Shown here piece by piece: positions 27,273-34,655 of a stretch of 64,000 nucleotides of DNA. The notes below the pieces were generated by a model. It was not told where the DNA came from, searched no databases, and saw nothing but the letters and a program-made list of their open reading frames with translations. Position 1 is the first letter of the stretch. Each line of letters starts with the position of its first letter. Where the stretch lies: positions 186,001 through 250,000 of the forward strand of contig NZ_CANNGQ010000002.1 of the NCBI RefSeq assembly GCF_947504145.1. Reading direction: 5' to 3'. Position numbers and translations under genes: made by a program. Origin of the DNA: an uncultured Microbulbifer sp. (GTDB taxonomy: Bacteria > Pseudomonadota > Gammaproteobacteria > Pseudomonadales > Cellvibrionaceae).

Positions 27273-27812
27273 TCAGGGGGCAGGCCACTGTACGACATTG
27301 AATTCCGGCTGTTGCTTGCCGCTGGAATCAGAAATACGCAGTTCGATCACCGCGGGTTCGTCGGTCTTTTTCAGTTCCAGGGTGGCGGCGCGCTTGAATT
27401 CGCGCTGTTCCGGGCCGATGCCGGTGAAGTAGGCGGTGACCGTGTGCTCGCCGGATTTCAGGTTGCCCTTGAACAGGGGCTGGATGCCGCCGCGAAACAG
27501 GGCTTTTTTCTGGTGGTCGGTGTAAAGGTGCGTTTCGACCAGCTTGTTGTCGATATGCAGCTTGACCGTATCCAGATCGAAAAAGTGCCCCACGTCCATG
27601 GAGACATACACGGCTACCTGGCTCTGAGCCGGGAACAGCAGGTCTTCTTCCAGCACCAGCAGATCCCTGTTCAGTTTCAGCACTTCCTGCTTCAGGTCTT
27701 CCAGGTCACCACCGGGGAAGTCGTCACTCTGCGCGAACAGGCTGCCAGACATTGCCAGGGTGAGAGCGGCCAGCAGGGCGCGTAGGATGTGGGGGCGACG
27801 AAGGGAAAACAT
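27273..27812 (-). CDS. Exported hypothetical protein, first gene of TolQ/TPR cluster
   Basis: A 179-residue protein with a signal peptide (ALLAALTLAMSGSLFA, cut before QSDDF). A helical stretch (LEDLKQEVLKLNRDLLVLEEDLLFP) precedes a beta domain that looks Ig-like (QVAVYVSMDVGHFFDLDTVKL, GEHTVTAYFTGIGP). It starts the nine-gene minus-strand cluster and lies seven bases upstream of the 695-residue gene start. Relatives are sometimes annotated as AraC-like in error; there is no DNA-binding motif here. Function is unknown. Confidence 0.65.
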   Translation of the reverse strand: MFSLRRPHILRALLAALTLAMSGSLFAQSDDFPGGDLEDLKQEVLKLNRDLLVLEEDLLFPAQSQVAVYVSMDVGHFFDLDTVKLHIDNKLVETHLYTDHQKKALFRGGIQPLFKGNLKSGEHTVTAYFTGIGPEQREFKRAATLELKKTDEPAVIELRISDSSGKQQPEFNVVQWPAP

Positions 27813-27923
27813 GGTGAAGCCTGAGAGTTGGTAAGCCTGAAAAATTTATGAGTGACTGTGTCGGTACAGTATGCCCTGAGATTATGTCAGGGTGCCTCGT
27901 TTCCGGTGTGATGCAGTTGGCAA

Positions 27924-28943
27924 TTACTGCGCCAGTCCGCTGCTAAAGAACATCCGGTGATTGGCATCGATGACGACCGCTTCAAATCCGGTCAGATCTT
28001 CGATCAGTGCCATGCCTTTTTTCTTGCCGAGTACAAATACGCTGGTGGACAACGGATCGGTATCAAAACCGTGCGGACCGATCACACTGACGCTGATCAG
28101 CTTGTCGCTGTCGCTCGCGTCGCCGCTGGAATCTGTTTCCGCGGGCTTGCCGGTAGACGGGTCGAAAATATGATGTACCCGGTGATCGTCGTCATCGATG
28201 AAAAAACGTTCGTAATCTCCCGACGTGGAAATTGCGGTGTTTTCTAGCGGAATTACTGCCGCATTTTTTGATCGGTCCCGTGGGTGGCGGATACCGATCA
28301 GCCAGGGTTTGCCGCGTTTGTCACCCAGCAAGCGCGCGTCGCCACCGGCGCTGACACTGGCATTGTGCACACCGCGCTGTTGCAGAATGGCTACCGCGCG
28401 ATCTACCGCGTAGCCCTTGGCGATACCACCGAGGTCTATTTTTGTGCGTTTGTCGGTAAATTCGAGCGCGCGAAATGGCTGATTCCGTTGCTTTTTACTC
28501 AACTGAATGTGTTGGTAATTGACTGCGGGCAGCAGGGTGTCGGTCGTTTTCTGGTTTGCTTTTTCACCCTTGCGGAAATCGTACAGGCTGCCGACGGTGG
28601 CATAAGTGATATCAAAGGCGCCGCCCGTTTTGTCGCTGTACCACAGGGATTTATCGACGATCGATGCCAGTTCATCAGAGACCGCCATTGGCCCCAGGCC
28701 TGCTTCGCGGTTGACCCGCGAGAGTTCGCTGCTTTCCTTGTAGGGCGACAGCGCAGCATCGATGCGGCGAAATTCATCCATCACGGCGCGTGTGATGGCG
28801 TCGGCCTGCTTCTGGTCCTGGTGCCAGAACTGCAGGTGTACCTCGGTGCCCATGATGTCCTGTTTTTCGTAGTGCCACTCGCCGTGACAGAGGGCGGCGC
28901 TGAGCAGGCTGGTAAACAGTACAAAAGTGCGCGCGAGGTACAT
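27924..28943 (-). CDS. apbE: FAD:protein FMN transferase (ApbE family)
   Basis: A 339-residue protein with a signal peptide (MYLARTFVLFTSLLSAALCHG). ApbE motifs are present: IMGTEVHLQFW, TGGAFDITYATVGSLYDF, KIDLGGIAKGYAVDRAV, SAGGDARLLG and the metal-binding end DPLSTSVFVLGKKKG. The enzyme covalently attaches FMN to Thr/Ser of exported redox proteins. A candidate target with a DxxSGAS motif is encoded 11 kb away in the DUF3570 gene of the same block. The 111-bp gap to the TolQ/TPR cluster could hold a separate promoter or readthrough. Confidence 0.88.
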   Translation of the reverse strand: MYLARTFVLFTSLLSAALCHGEWHYEKQDIMGTEVHLQFWHQDQKQADAITRAVMDEFRRIDAALSPYKESSELSRVNREAGLGPMAVSDELASIVDKSLWYSDKTGGAFDITYATVGSLYDFRKGEKANQKTTDTLLPAVNYQHIQLSKKQRNQPFRALEFTDKRTKIDLGGIAKGYAVDRAVAILQQRGVHNASVSAGGDARLLGDKRGKPWLIGIRHPRDRSKNAAVIPLENTAISTSGDYERFFIDDDDHRVHHIFDPSTGKPAETDSSGDASDSDKLISVSVIGPHGFDTDPLSTSVFVLGKKKGMALIEDLTGFEAVVIDANHRMFFSSGLAQ

Positions 28944-28973
28944 CGGAGTTTCTTTTATCGGTTGACTGAGTGG

Positions 28974-30545
28974 TTATCGAATCGGTGCAAACGCGGTCAG
29001 GCTGTCCATCAGGCTCGCATTACCCAGGCCGTGATTGGGGAACAGATTGCCAAAACCATTCTGCTCGTTGTGCAGGGCCATATAATTCAGCACTACCGTC
29101 TGCACCAGCTGGTTGACGTTATTGGCCGCCGGGCTACCGGCCGTCTCAACGTCACCGGACGGGCGCATGTAGCCCAGCTGTTGATGACGGGCCTGTTCCT
29201 CCGGGGTGCCGCCGAGCAGTTGCGGGCGGCCGGTGGGGTTGTACACCAGGAAATAGGACGCGGCGGTCTGCTGGTTATCGCCAGTCCACACGCCTTTGCC
29301 GCGGCCTTCGACCGAATCATCAATCATGCCGTTACTGAACACGGAACCGTCGCTGAATACGTACACCATCAGCGGCTGGCCAACGCGCGCAGCATATTCC
29401 AGACAGGCACCGATACAACGGCCGGCGCGCAGGTCGCGCATCTCGCCGGTGGCGCGGTCGCCCGTGTGGTAGTCGTAGCCGCCCATGGTAATGGTGCCGG
29501 CGCCGGCGTAGCCATTGATTACCAGTTTCATGGTGGACGCGGCCTTCTGGAATTCGCGGTCGCCAAAAAATTCTGCAGAAGAAAAGATGCCGGCGGGCCC
29601 GACAATGTCCGGATCCAGTGCGGGGTCCAGTGCGGTGGGGTCGCCAAAGCGGTCGGCGAGGTCGGCACTTTTCATGTAGCCACACTTCACCAGGTCTTTG
29701 ATCACGGCGTCGTTGCTGACCTGGGTACTGACTTTGCCCAGCTTGGCATTGGAAATCCGGTACATGGATTCCATCACCGCGACGGTATCCTCCTGGCTCA
29801 GCAGGCCGACCAAGTCACCGACATCGACCAGTCCGGTTACATCGGACGGGCGGTCGATCTTGGTGGGGCGCACTTCGGCGTTGATCAGGTCCGCGGGTGC
29901 CATGGAGTTGCCGCCGGACTCGCTGGTTTGCGAGCCGATAAGGGCGAGCAGTGAGCCGTTGGCGCCGGCGCGGTTGATACCGTACATGGGGTTGTGCGGA
30001 TTGTTGCCGGTGTCGTTCTCGGAGCGCGCGGGAATCACCGCACCGTTAATGGCCGCAGAGGTGCCGGGTGCCACTTTTTCCAGAATACCGCGCAGCATCT
30101 GGCTGTCGCTGTGGAACGAGAGGCCGAGGTCGTTGTTGACGAAGGAGTTGCCGGCGGCATCCGTCAGCGATGGCACCATATCGCCGGGCAGGCCCTGTTT
30201 GCTGTAGCCGGCGGTGCTCAGGAAATCGAGCTGGCCGCCCTGTTTGCCCACCAGCACGTTGGAGCCGGCGATATTGGCACCGCCCGCCAGATCAAAACAA
30301 ATAAACGGAATTTTGCCGGCGCCGTTGGCGCTGACCCCGCAGGTTGCGCGCATGGCTTCCAGGTCGGAAGACAGGGCAGCCTGGGCCATACGCGGGTTGG
30401 CAAACAGGCTGAAAATGGAACCGCCGAGTACCGTGGCCATACCAGCGCGAAAACCCTGGCCGAGAAAGTCCCGCCGGCTCACCGGACGGTGGTGGTCCGG
30501 GTGGCGCAGTGGCTGATCCAGTTCGAAATGTTTTTTCTTGCTCAT
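28974..30545 (-). CDS. Tat-exported DUF1501-like protein
   Basis: A 523-residue protein with a twin-arginine signal (SRRDFL at residues 23-28, then MATVLGGSIFSLFANP). The mature part begins with an alpha/beta fold (ICFDLAGGANIAG, then the VYVFSDGSVFSN motif near 400) of the DUF1501 type, a sulfatase/phosphatase-like superfamily. DUF1501 proteins are often paired with cytochrome-like partners. The Tat route implies export in folded form, perhaps with a cofactor. It lies 31 bases upstream of apbE and 31 bases downstream of the LamG gene, so operonic. Enzymatic activity is unknown. Confidence 0.75.
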   Translation of the reverse strand: MSKKKHFELDQPLRHPDHHRPVSRRDFLGQGFRAGMATVLGGSIFSLFANPRMAQAALSSDLEAMRATCGVSANGAGKIPFICFDLAGGANIAGSNVLVGKQGGQLDFLSTAGYSKQGLPGDMVPSLTDAAGNSFVNNDLGLSFHSDSQMLRGILEKVAPGTSAAINGAVIPARSENDTGNNPHNPMYGINRAGANGSLLALIGSQTSESGGNSMAPADLINAEVRPTKIDRPSDVTGLVDVGDLVGLLSQEDTVAVMESMYRISNAKLGKVSTQVSNDAVIKDLVKCGYMKSADLADRFGDPTALDPALDPDIVGPAGIFSSAEFFGDREFQKAASTMKLVINGYAGAGTITMGGYDYHTGDRATGEMRDLRAGRCIGACLEYAARVGQPLMVYVFSDGSVFSNGMIDDSVEGRGKGVWTGDNQQTAASYFLVYNPTGRPQLLGGTPEEQARHQQLGYMRPSGDVETAGSPAANNVNQLVQTVVLNYMALHNEQNGFGNLFPNHGLGNASLMDSLTAFAPIR

Positions 30546-30576
30546 GTTGTCTTCCCCGGTGCAATCGCCCCGGTTA

Positions 30577-33093
30577 TCAGTGAATCAGAATCATCGCGCT
30601 GCCCATCGCCGCTGCGCAGGTGGCTTTGACGGTGGTTGCGGTGCGCTCAGCGCTACAGCTACCGCCGCAGGCGGTCATGGTGTCAATCAGCCCGTCCAGC
30701 TCTTCGCGCACGGTGCTTTCATCCGGTGCGCTGGCCAGCTGTGCGCTGTGGCCGCCAACAGAGGCGGGCCAGGCGATCGGACGGCCGAGGAGTTTATCCA
30801 GCAGCGGGTCGATGATCTGTGCGCGCTTCGCGTCGGTGTCAAAGGCATTTGCGGCGCTGGCAGAGAAGTCGAAGCCTGGGAAATATGCGGTGCGAGCGCC
30901 GGTGTCGTTAACCAGGGTGCTGCAGTATTTCACCGCCAGCTGGGTAATACCCATCTGCTGGGCGGCGAGGAAGCCGCGTATATCGGCTTCTACGGGCAGT
31001 TGCTGCTGTACTTTTTCCCAGGTGTCGATCACGTCCGGATGCGCACTGGATACACCGGTTGCCGCCGACAGTGCCGCGTGAATCTGCTCGAAACGGCGGA
31101 TGCCGATGCGCGGCTGCGGAGTGAGGTCCGCGGGTGCGGCGGGGGCCGCCGGGGTGGCTTCGATGCGTACGAATTCTTCGTTGCCCAGGCGTTCGAAGGT
31201 CAGGAAAAATTCGTCCGACGTGGGCCCTTTCTCCAGCGTGATGATGGTGCCCAGCGGGGAAAGTTTCTGGCCGTTTTGCGGGTCGTAATCAGCGGCGGTC
31301 ACGGTGGTATCGAGCTTTGCCCAGGACTGGCCGACAACGGCTTCGCGGCCGTTGATGCCGATACGCATACCCTGAATCACCACGCCGTCAGGGGTGACGC
31401 CGTCTTCCAGGGTGATGAATTTAGGTTCGCTGAACAGGTAACCGTGGTTGTCGTACTGCTGAACTTCAAACATGACGTAGCCCTGGGGTACGTCGGTCTG
31501 TTCTTCGACTTTGAACAACAACAGGAATTTCTGGCCCACACCGGCTTCGTAGTTGGTGAGAATGTCCTCTTCCGTCAGCGCGCGGGAGTGGATGGCGAGC
31601 AGGCGCATGGAGCCCTGCCATACGTTATCGCCGGATACTTCGCTGCCGACGGCCAGAGCGAAAGAGTCGTCCCAGGTGGACAGCAGGCCGGCTTCCGCAG
31701 GATCTGCGTCGCCGGTGAATTCGCCGTTCACATACAGGCGGCGTCCGTTGATCGGATCGAAGGTGGCGACCACATGTTGCAGGGTGGCCTGTACGCGCTC
31801 TGCCATATCGTCGGTGATCAGCGCGGGCATACCGTTGGCATCGGTGCTGGCATCGTTGCGATTCTGGAAGGTGTAGTTGTACATCGCCTGGCCAAGGGTG
31901 AAGTTGCGGGTGTCGTTGTTACCGGAGTAAGTAACGATTCGCGCGGGGCCTTCCTGCACTACGTTGGCCGGGGCGACCCAGGCTTCGATGGTGTATTCAC
32001 CGGTGCCGGTGAGGGTGTCGAACAGGCGCTTGCTGGTAGCGGTGGCCGCCTGGGCTTTGCCGCCGTTGAGCTGAACACCCCAGGACCCGAGCCATTCGTA
32101 GGCCCCGTTCAGGTTGAGGTCGATGGCCGGATTCACGCCGGACGTGTCATAGGCGATGGTGCCGCTGCCGGATTTGAATTCGTACAGAGCAATGGCGTTG
32201 TTCTCGATACGGCCACCGCCGCTGGCGACAACGCCGTCGGTGAGGTACAGGGCTTTACTGGTGACCCAGCTGGGATCCACTTCAGTGACGGCAATGCCGT
32301 CGGCAAAGTTGCGGATCGCGGCTGCCATGGTGTCGGCATCCTGGGCGCAATCGCTCCAGCAGTTGTGGAAGTCACTGCCGAGGCGCACGACGAAGCGGGA
32401 GTTTTCCGGTGTGTCCAGATCCATCCGTGCTTTGGACGCCTCGTAGGCCTGATCGATATCGCTACTGGCGAAATATGGCTGTTGCGCGGTTTCCGCATCT
32501 TCGCTGTGGCAGCTTGCGCAGTACTGTTCCAGCAGTGGGTACACGGTGGTGGCAAAGTTGCCGCTGGAGGCGGGGAAGCTTTTGCTTGCGCCAACATCCC
32601 GCTCTTCCGGAGGAGTCAGGGTGATACTGCTGGCTACGGAGCCGGATGCCGCAGCCCACTCTTCGATGTAGTTGGTGATGATCTCGCCACAGGTATCGGC
32701 GTTGGCGAGCCAGCAATTGTGGCCGCTGGTCACTTTGGTGACGAGACGGGAATCTTCCGGGCTGCCCAGGTTGACCAGGTCGCGGCCTTCGCCGTGGGCG
32801 AGGTTGATATCGTCGCTGCGCACAAAGCGCGGGCTCTGGTTGCCTTCAATATGGCAGCTGCCACAGCGGTTTTCCGCGGCCAGGTTGTCCCAGATATAGC
32901 GTTTGTAATTCTGTACGTCTTCACTTTCCGGCGCCGGGCCGGAATAGCTGGTGTCGTCGGTATCCGGGTTGGTGTTGGGCAGTTCTTCGGTGGATTGGCC
33001 ACTGCCGCCGGAACAGGCGGCCAGTAATGCAGATGCCAGAAGTGTGGACAGCAGTGCGACTTTTTTTAGGGGCAGATTGGTTAGTTGTTGCAT
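30577..33093 (-). CDS. LamG-domain lipoprotein with two heme-binding CXXCH motifs
   Basis: An 838-residue lipoprotein (signal VALLSTLLASALLAAC). Two c-type heme motifs lie in the first 250 residues, CGSCH (near 64) and CASCH (near 169). A central laminin-G/concanavalin-like region follows (GTGEYTIEAWVAPANVV, HVVATFDPINGRRLYVNGEF). The C-terminal 250 residues have no obvious domain. The combination suggests a surface or periplasmic electron carrier with a carbohydrate- or protein-binding module. The ATG at 33093 gives the proper signal peptide; the longer frame to 33132 is unlikely. The stop-to-start gap to the next gene upstream is only four bases. Confidence 0.75.
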   Translation of the reverse strand: MQQLTNLPLKKVALLSTLLASALLAACSGGSGQSTEELPNTNPDTDDTSYSGPAPESEDVQNYKRYIWDNLAAENRCGSCHIEGNQSPRFVRSDDINLAHGEGRDLVNLGSPEDSRLVTKVTSGHNCWLANADTCGEIITNYIEEWAAASGSVASSITLTPPEERDVGASKSFPASSGNFATTVYPLLEQYCASCHSEDAETAQQPYFASSDIDQAYEASKARMDLDTPENSRFVVRLGSDFHNCWSDCAQDADTMAAAIRNFADGIAVTEVDPSWVTSKALYLTDGVVASGGGRIENNAIALYEFKSGSGTIAYDTSGVNPAIDLNLNGAYEWLGSWGVQLNGGKAQAATATSKRLFDTLTGTGEYTIEAWVAPANVVQEGPARIVTYSGNNDTRNFTLGQAMYNYTFQNRNDASTDANGMPALITDDMAERVQATLQHVVATFDPINGRRLYVNGEFTGDADPAEAGLLSTWDDSFALAVGSEVSGDNVWQGSMRLLAIHSRALTEEDILTNYEAGVGQKFLLLFKVEEQTDVPQGYVMFEVQQYDNHGYLFSEPKFITLEDGVTPDGVVIQGMRIGINGREAVVGQSWAKLDTTVTAADYDPQNGQKLSPLGTIITLEKGPTSDEFFLTFERLGNEEFVRIEATPAAPAAPADLTPQPRIGIRRFEQIHAALSAATGVSSAHPDVIDTWEKVQQQLPVEADIRGFLAAQQMGITQLAVKYCSTLVNDTGARTAYFPGFDFSASAANAFDTDAKRAQIIDPLLDKLLGRPIAWPASVGGHSAQLASAPDESTVREELDGLIDTMTACGGSCSAERTATTVKATCAAAMGSAMILIH

Positions 33094-33097
33094 TGTG

Positions 33098-34318
33098 TTA
33101 TTCCCCCGCACAGTAAACGGCAGCATCGGCATAAACCTGCTTCAGCTGGTAGCCGTTGCCGGTAAAGCGGTCGGTCATGCTGGATATGCGATTGCGGTCA
33201 GTACTGTCTTCCGGTGTGCGCAGGCACACTTGCTCGAATACCTTGGTGACCTGGCACTGGGCGAAGGCCTCGCTGTTGGCCAGCTCGCGCCCCATAGACT
33301 TGGCGCCGTTGCCGGTGCCGGGCAGTTCGCTGCTCCAGCCCAGGTGCATGTTCGGTCCTTCTCGCCAGTAGTTGTCCCACTTGTCATCGGGAATCACGTA
33401 CCCGTAGGGGAAGGTGGCGCTGTTGATATGGTTCTTGGCCTGTACCCGGGTGCTGGTGGCCGGGTCGGTGTCACCGACGCGGTTGTAGTCCAGCCGGCCG
33501 CTTTCACCGGTGGGATCGCTGTCCACATCGTATTCAAAGTTGTAATAGGCAAATGCCTGAGCCATCGGGTCCATGCCGCTGTGGCAGCCCACGCAGTTGT
33601 TCTGGAATACGCGGCTATCGCCACCGGGGCTGCGGCTCACATCCTGGCGGATGCGATCCGGTGGTCTCGAAGTGTCGTGCACCTGCTCCAGGTCGCGGCA
33701 CAGGTGATTCATCAGGGTGAAGCGGAACATGGCACGGTTGGTGCCCGCATAGAAGAACGCCTTGGCTCCGCCGCGGGTGGTCATTACGCCAGCGGTTGCT
33801 TCGCCAGGCAGGCCGGTCACGGAAGACTGGGTCTGGCGCTGAAGCGCCGTCTGTAGCGGGTAGCCACTGCGCTCCAGTTCTTCGTAGTGGTTGTTGTTGC
33901 TGTTGTTGTAGGCCGGCAACCCGAGGCCGGAAGCACCGGTATAGACGATGTCGCCGGAGAGAATCTCGCGGAAGTCCACATCGTCGCGCACCATGCCAAT
34001 CACGGTCGCGGTGTAGTCGTTCAGCGGAGCAAAGTTGTCGCCGTCGCGATTGGTCCAGGGCGTAACCAGGTTCTTCAGAGTTACGTTGTAAAAGGAATCG
34101 TGCTCCATCGCCTTGAACGCTGCCGCTTCTGCATCGCCACCGGCAATGTCTTCAGCCATGCTCTTCAGCACCTCGACATCGGGTTTGACGCCGGTGATGC
34201 GGCTGTGGATCTGGGCTGCCTGTTCTTCCGGGCCGGCAAAAGCGGGCGCGGTGAGCGAGGCACTAACACAGGTGGTCGCTGCGAGCAGCAGGCGCGCAGC
34301 GGACGATTTTATATTCAT
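33098..34318 (-). CDS. Exported cytochrome-like protein, one CXXCH motif
   Basis: A 406-residue protein with a signal peptide (ARLLLAATTCVSASLTAPAFA, core LLLAATTCVSAS). A single CVGCH near residue 240 (NNCVGCHSGMDPMAQAF) resembles the heme-binding box of DUF1585/1588-type cytochromes encoded beside DUF1501 genes in many bacteria. The rest is helical with several conserved-looking Trp/Tyr positions. The start is the ATG at 34318. The frame upstream to 34531 lacks a signal peptide. It is the first gene of a four-gene minus-strand unit (this, LamG, DUF1501, apbE). Redox role is inferred. Confidence 0.7.
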   Translation of the reverse strand: MNIKSSAARLLLAATTCVSASLTAPAFAGPEEQAAQIHSRITGVKPDVEVLKSMAEDIAGGDAEAAAFKAMEHDSFYNVTLKNLVTPWTNRDGDNFAPLNDYTATVIGMVRDDVDFREILSGDIVYTGASGLGLPAYNNSNNNHYEELERSGYPLQTALQRQTQSSVTGLPGEATAGVMTTRGGAKAFFYAGTNRAMFRFTLMNHLCRDLEQVHDTSRPPDRIRQDVSRSPGGDSRVFQNNCVGCHSGMDPMAQAFAYYNFEYDVDSDPTGESGRLDYNRVGDTDPATSTRVQAKNHINSATFPYGYVIPDDKWDNYWREGPNMHLGWSSELPGTGNGAKSMGRELANSEAFAQCQVTKVFEQVCLRTPEDSTDRNRISSMTDRFTGNGYQLKQVYADAAVYCAGE

Positions 34319-34655
34319 GGGCAGGTACGCGTTGGGTTCTCGTCGCGCAGCCGGGTCGGTGGTGAGAGCCGCGCGTTTTATTTTACCTATTGATAGGCAA
34401 TCGATAGTAAAGAATGTGGAATGATTCGCCAGCGGCAAAAAGATAAAGCGAGTACTGGTTGGCAAAAACCTTGTGCACAGCTTGAGAGTGTGTGAAGCAA
34501 TCGCGAAAATCGGGGCATAACACTCCGGCATTTTTTGTCGTACACAAGTCCAGTCATCCCGCCGCGGTCACAGTGAGTGATCACTTTCTCGCAGAAAGAA
34601 CGCTGTAAAAGCTGGTGAATGGTTGCGCGGATGAAACTGAGATGAGGACCATCCC
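34319..34655. promoter_or_regulatory. Divergent promoter region between two redox operons
   Basis: 337 bp separate the minus-strand cytochrome-like gene from the plus-strand HzsA-like gene, so promoters for both must lie here. CTATTGAT (34387-34394) and ATCGATAG (34400-34407) form an imperfect inverted repeat with one mismatch, a possible operator. The region is AT-richer than its neighbours. No ORF is convincing. GAGGA eight bases upstream marks the ribosome site of the TTG start at 34656. Confidence 0.5.

Noticed and set aside
28284..29954. 556-codon open frame on the plus strand
   Set aside because: Antisense shadow of apbE and the DUF1501 gene, both of which have clear family motifs on the minus strand.
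30538..33027. 829-codon open frame on the plus strand
   Set aside because: It is antisense to the LamG cytochrome gene, has low-complexity Gly/Val/Ala composition and no signal peptide or domain. High GC with few stops explains it.
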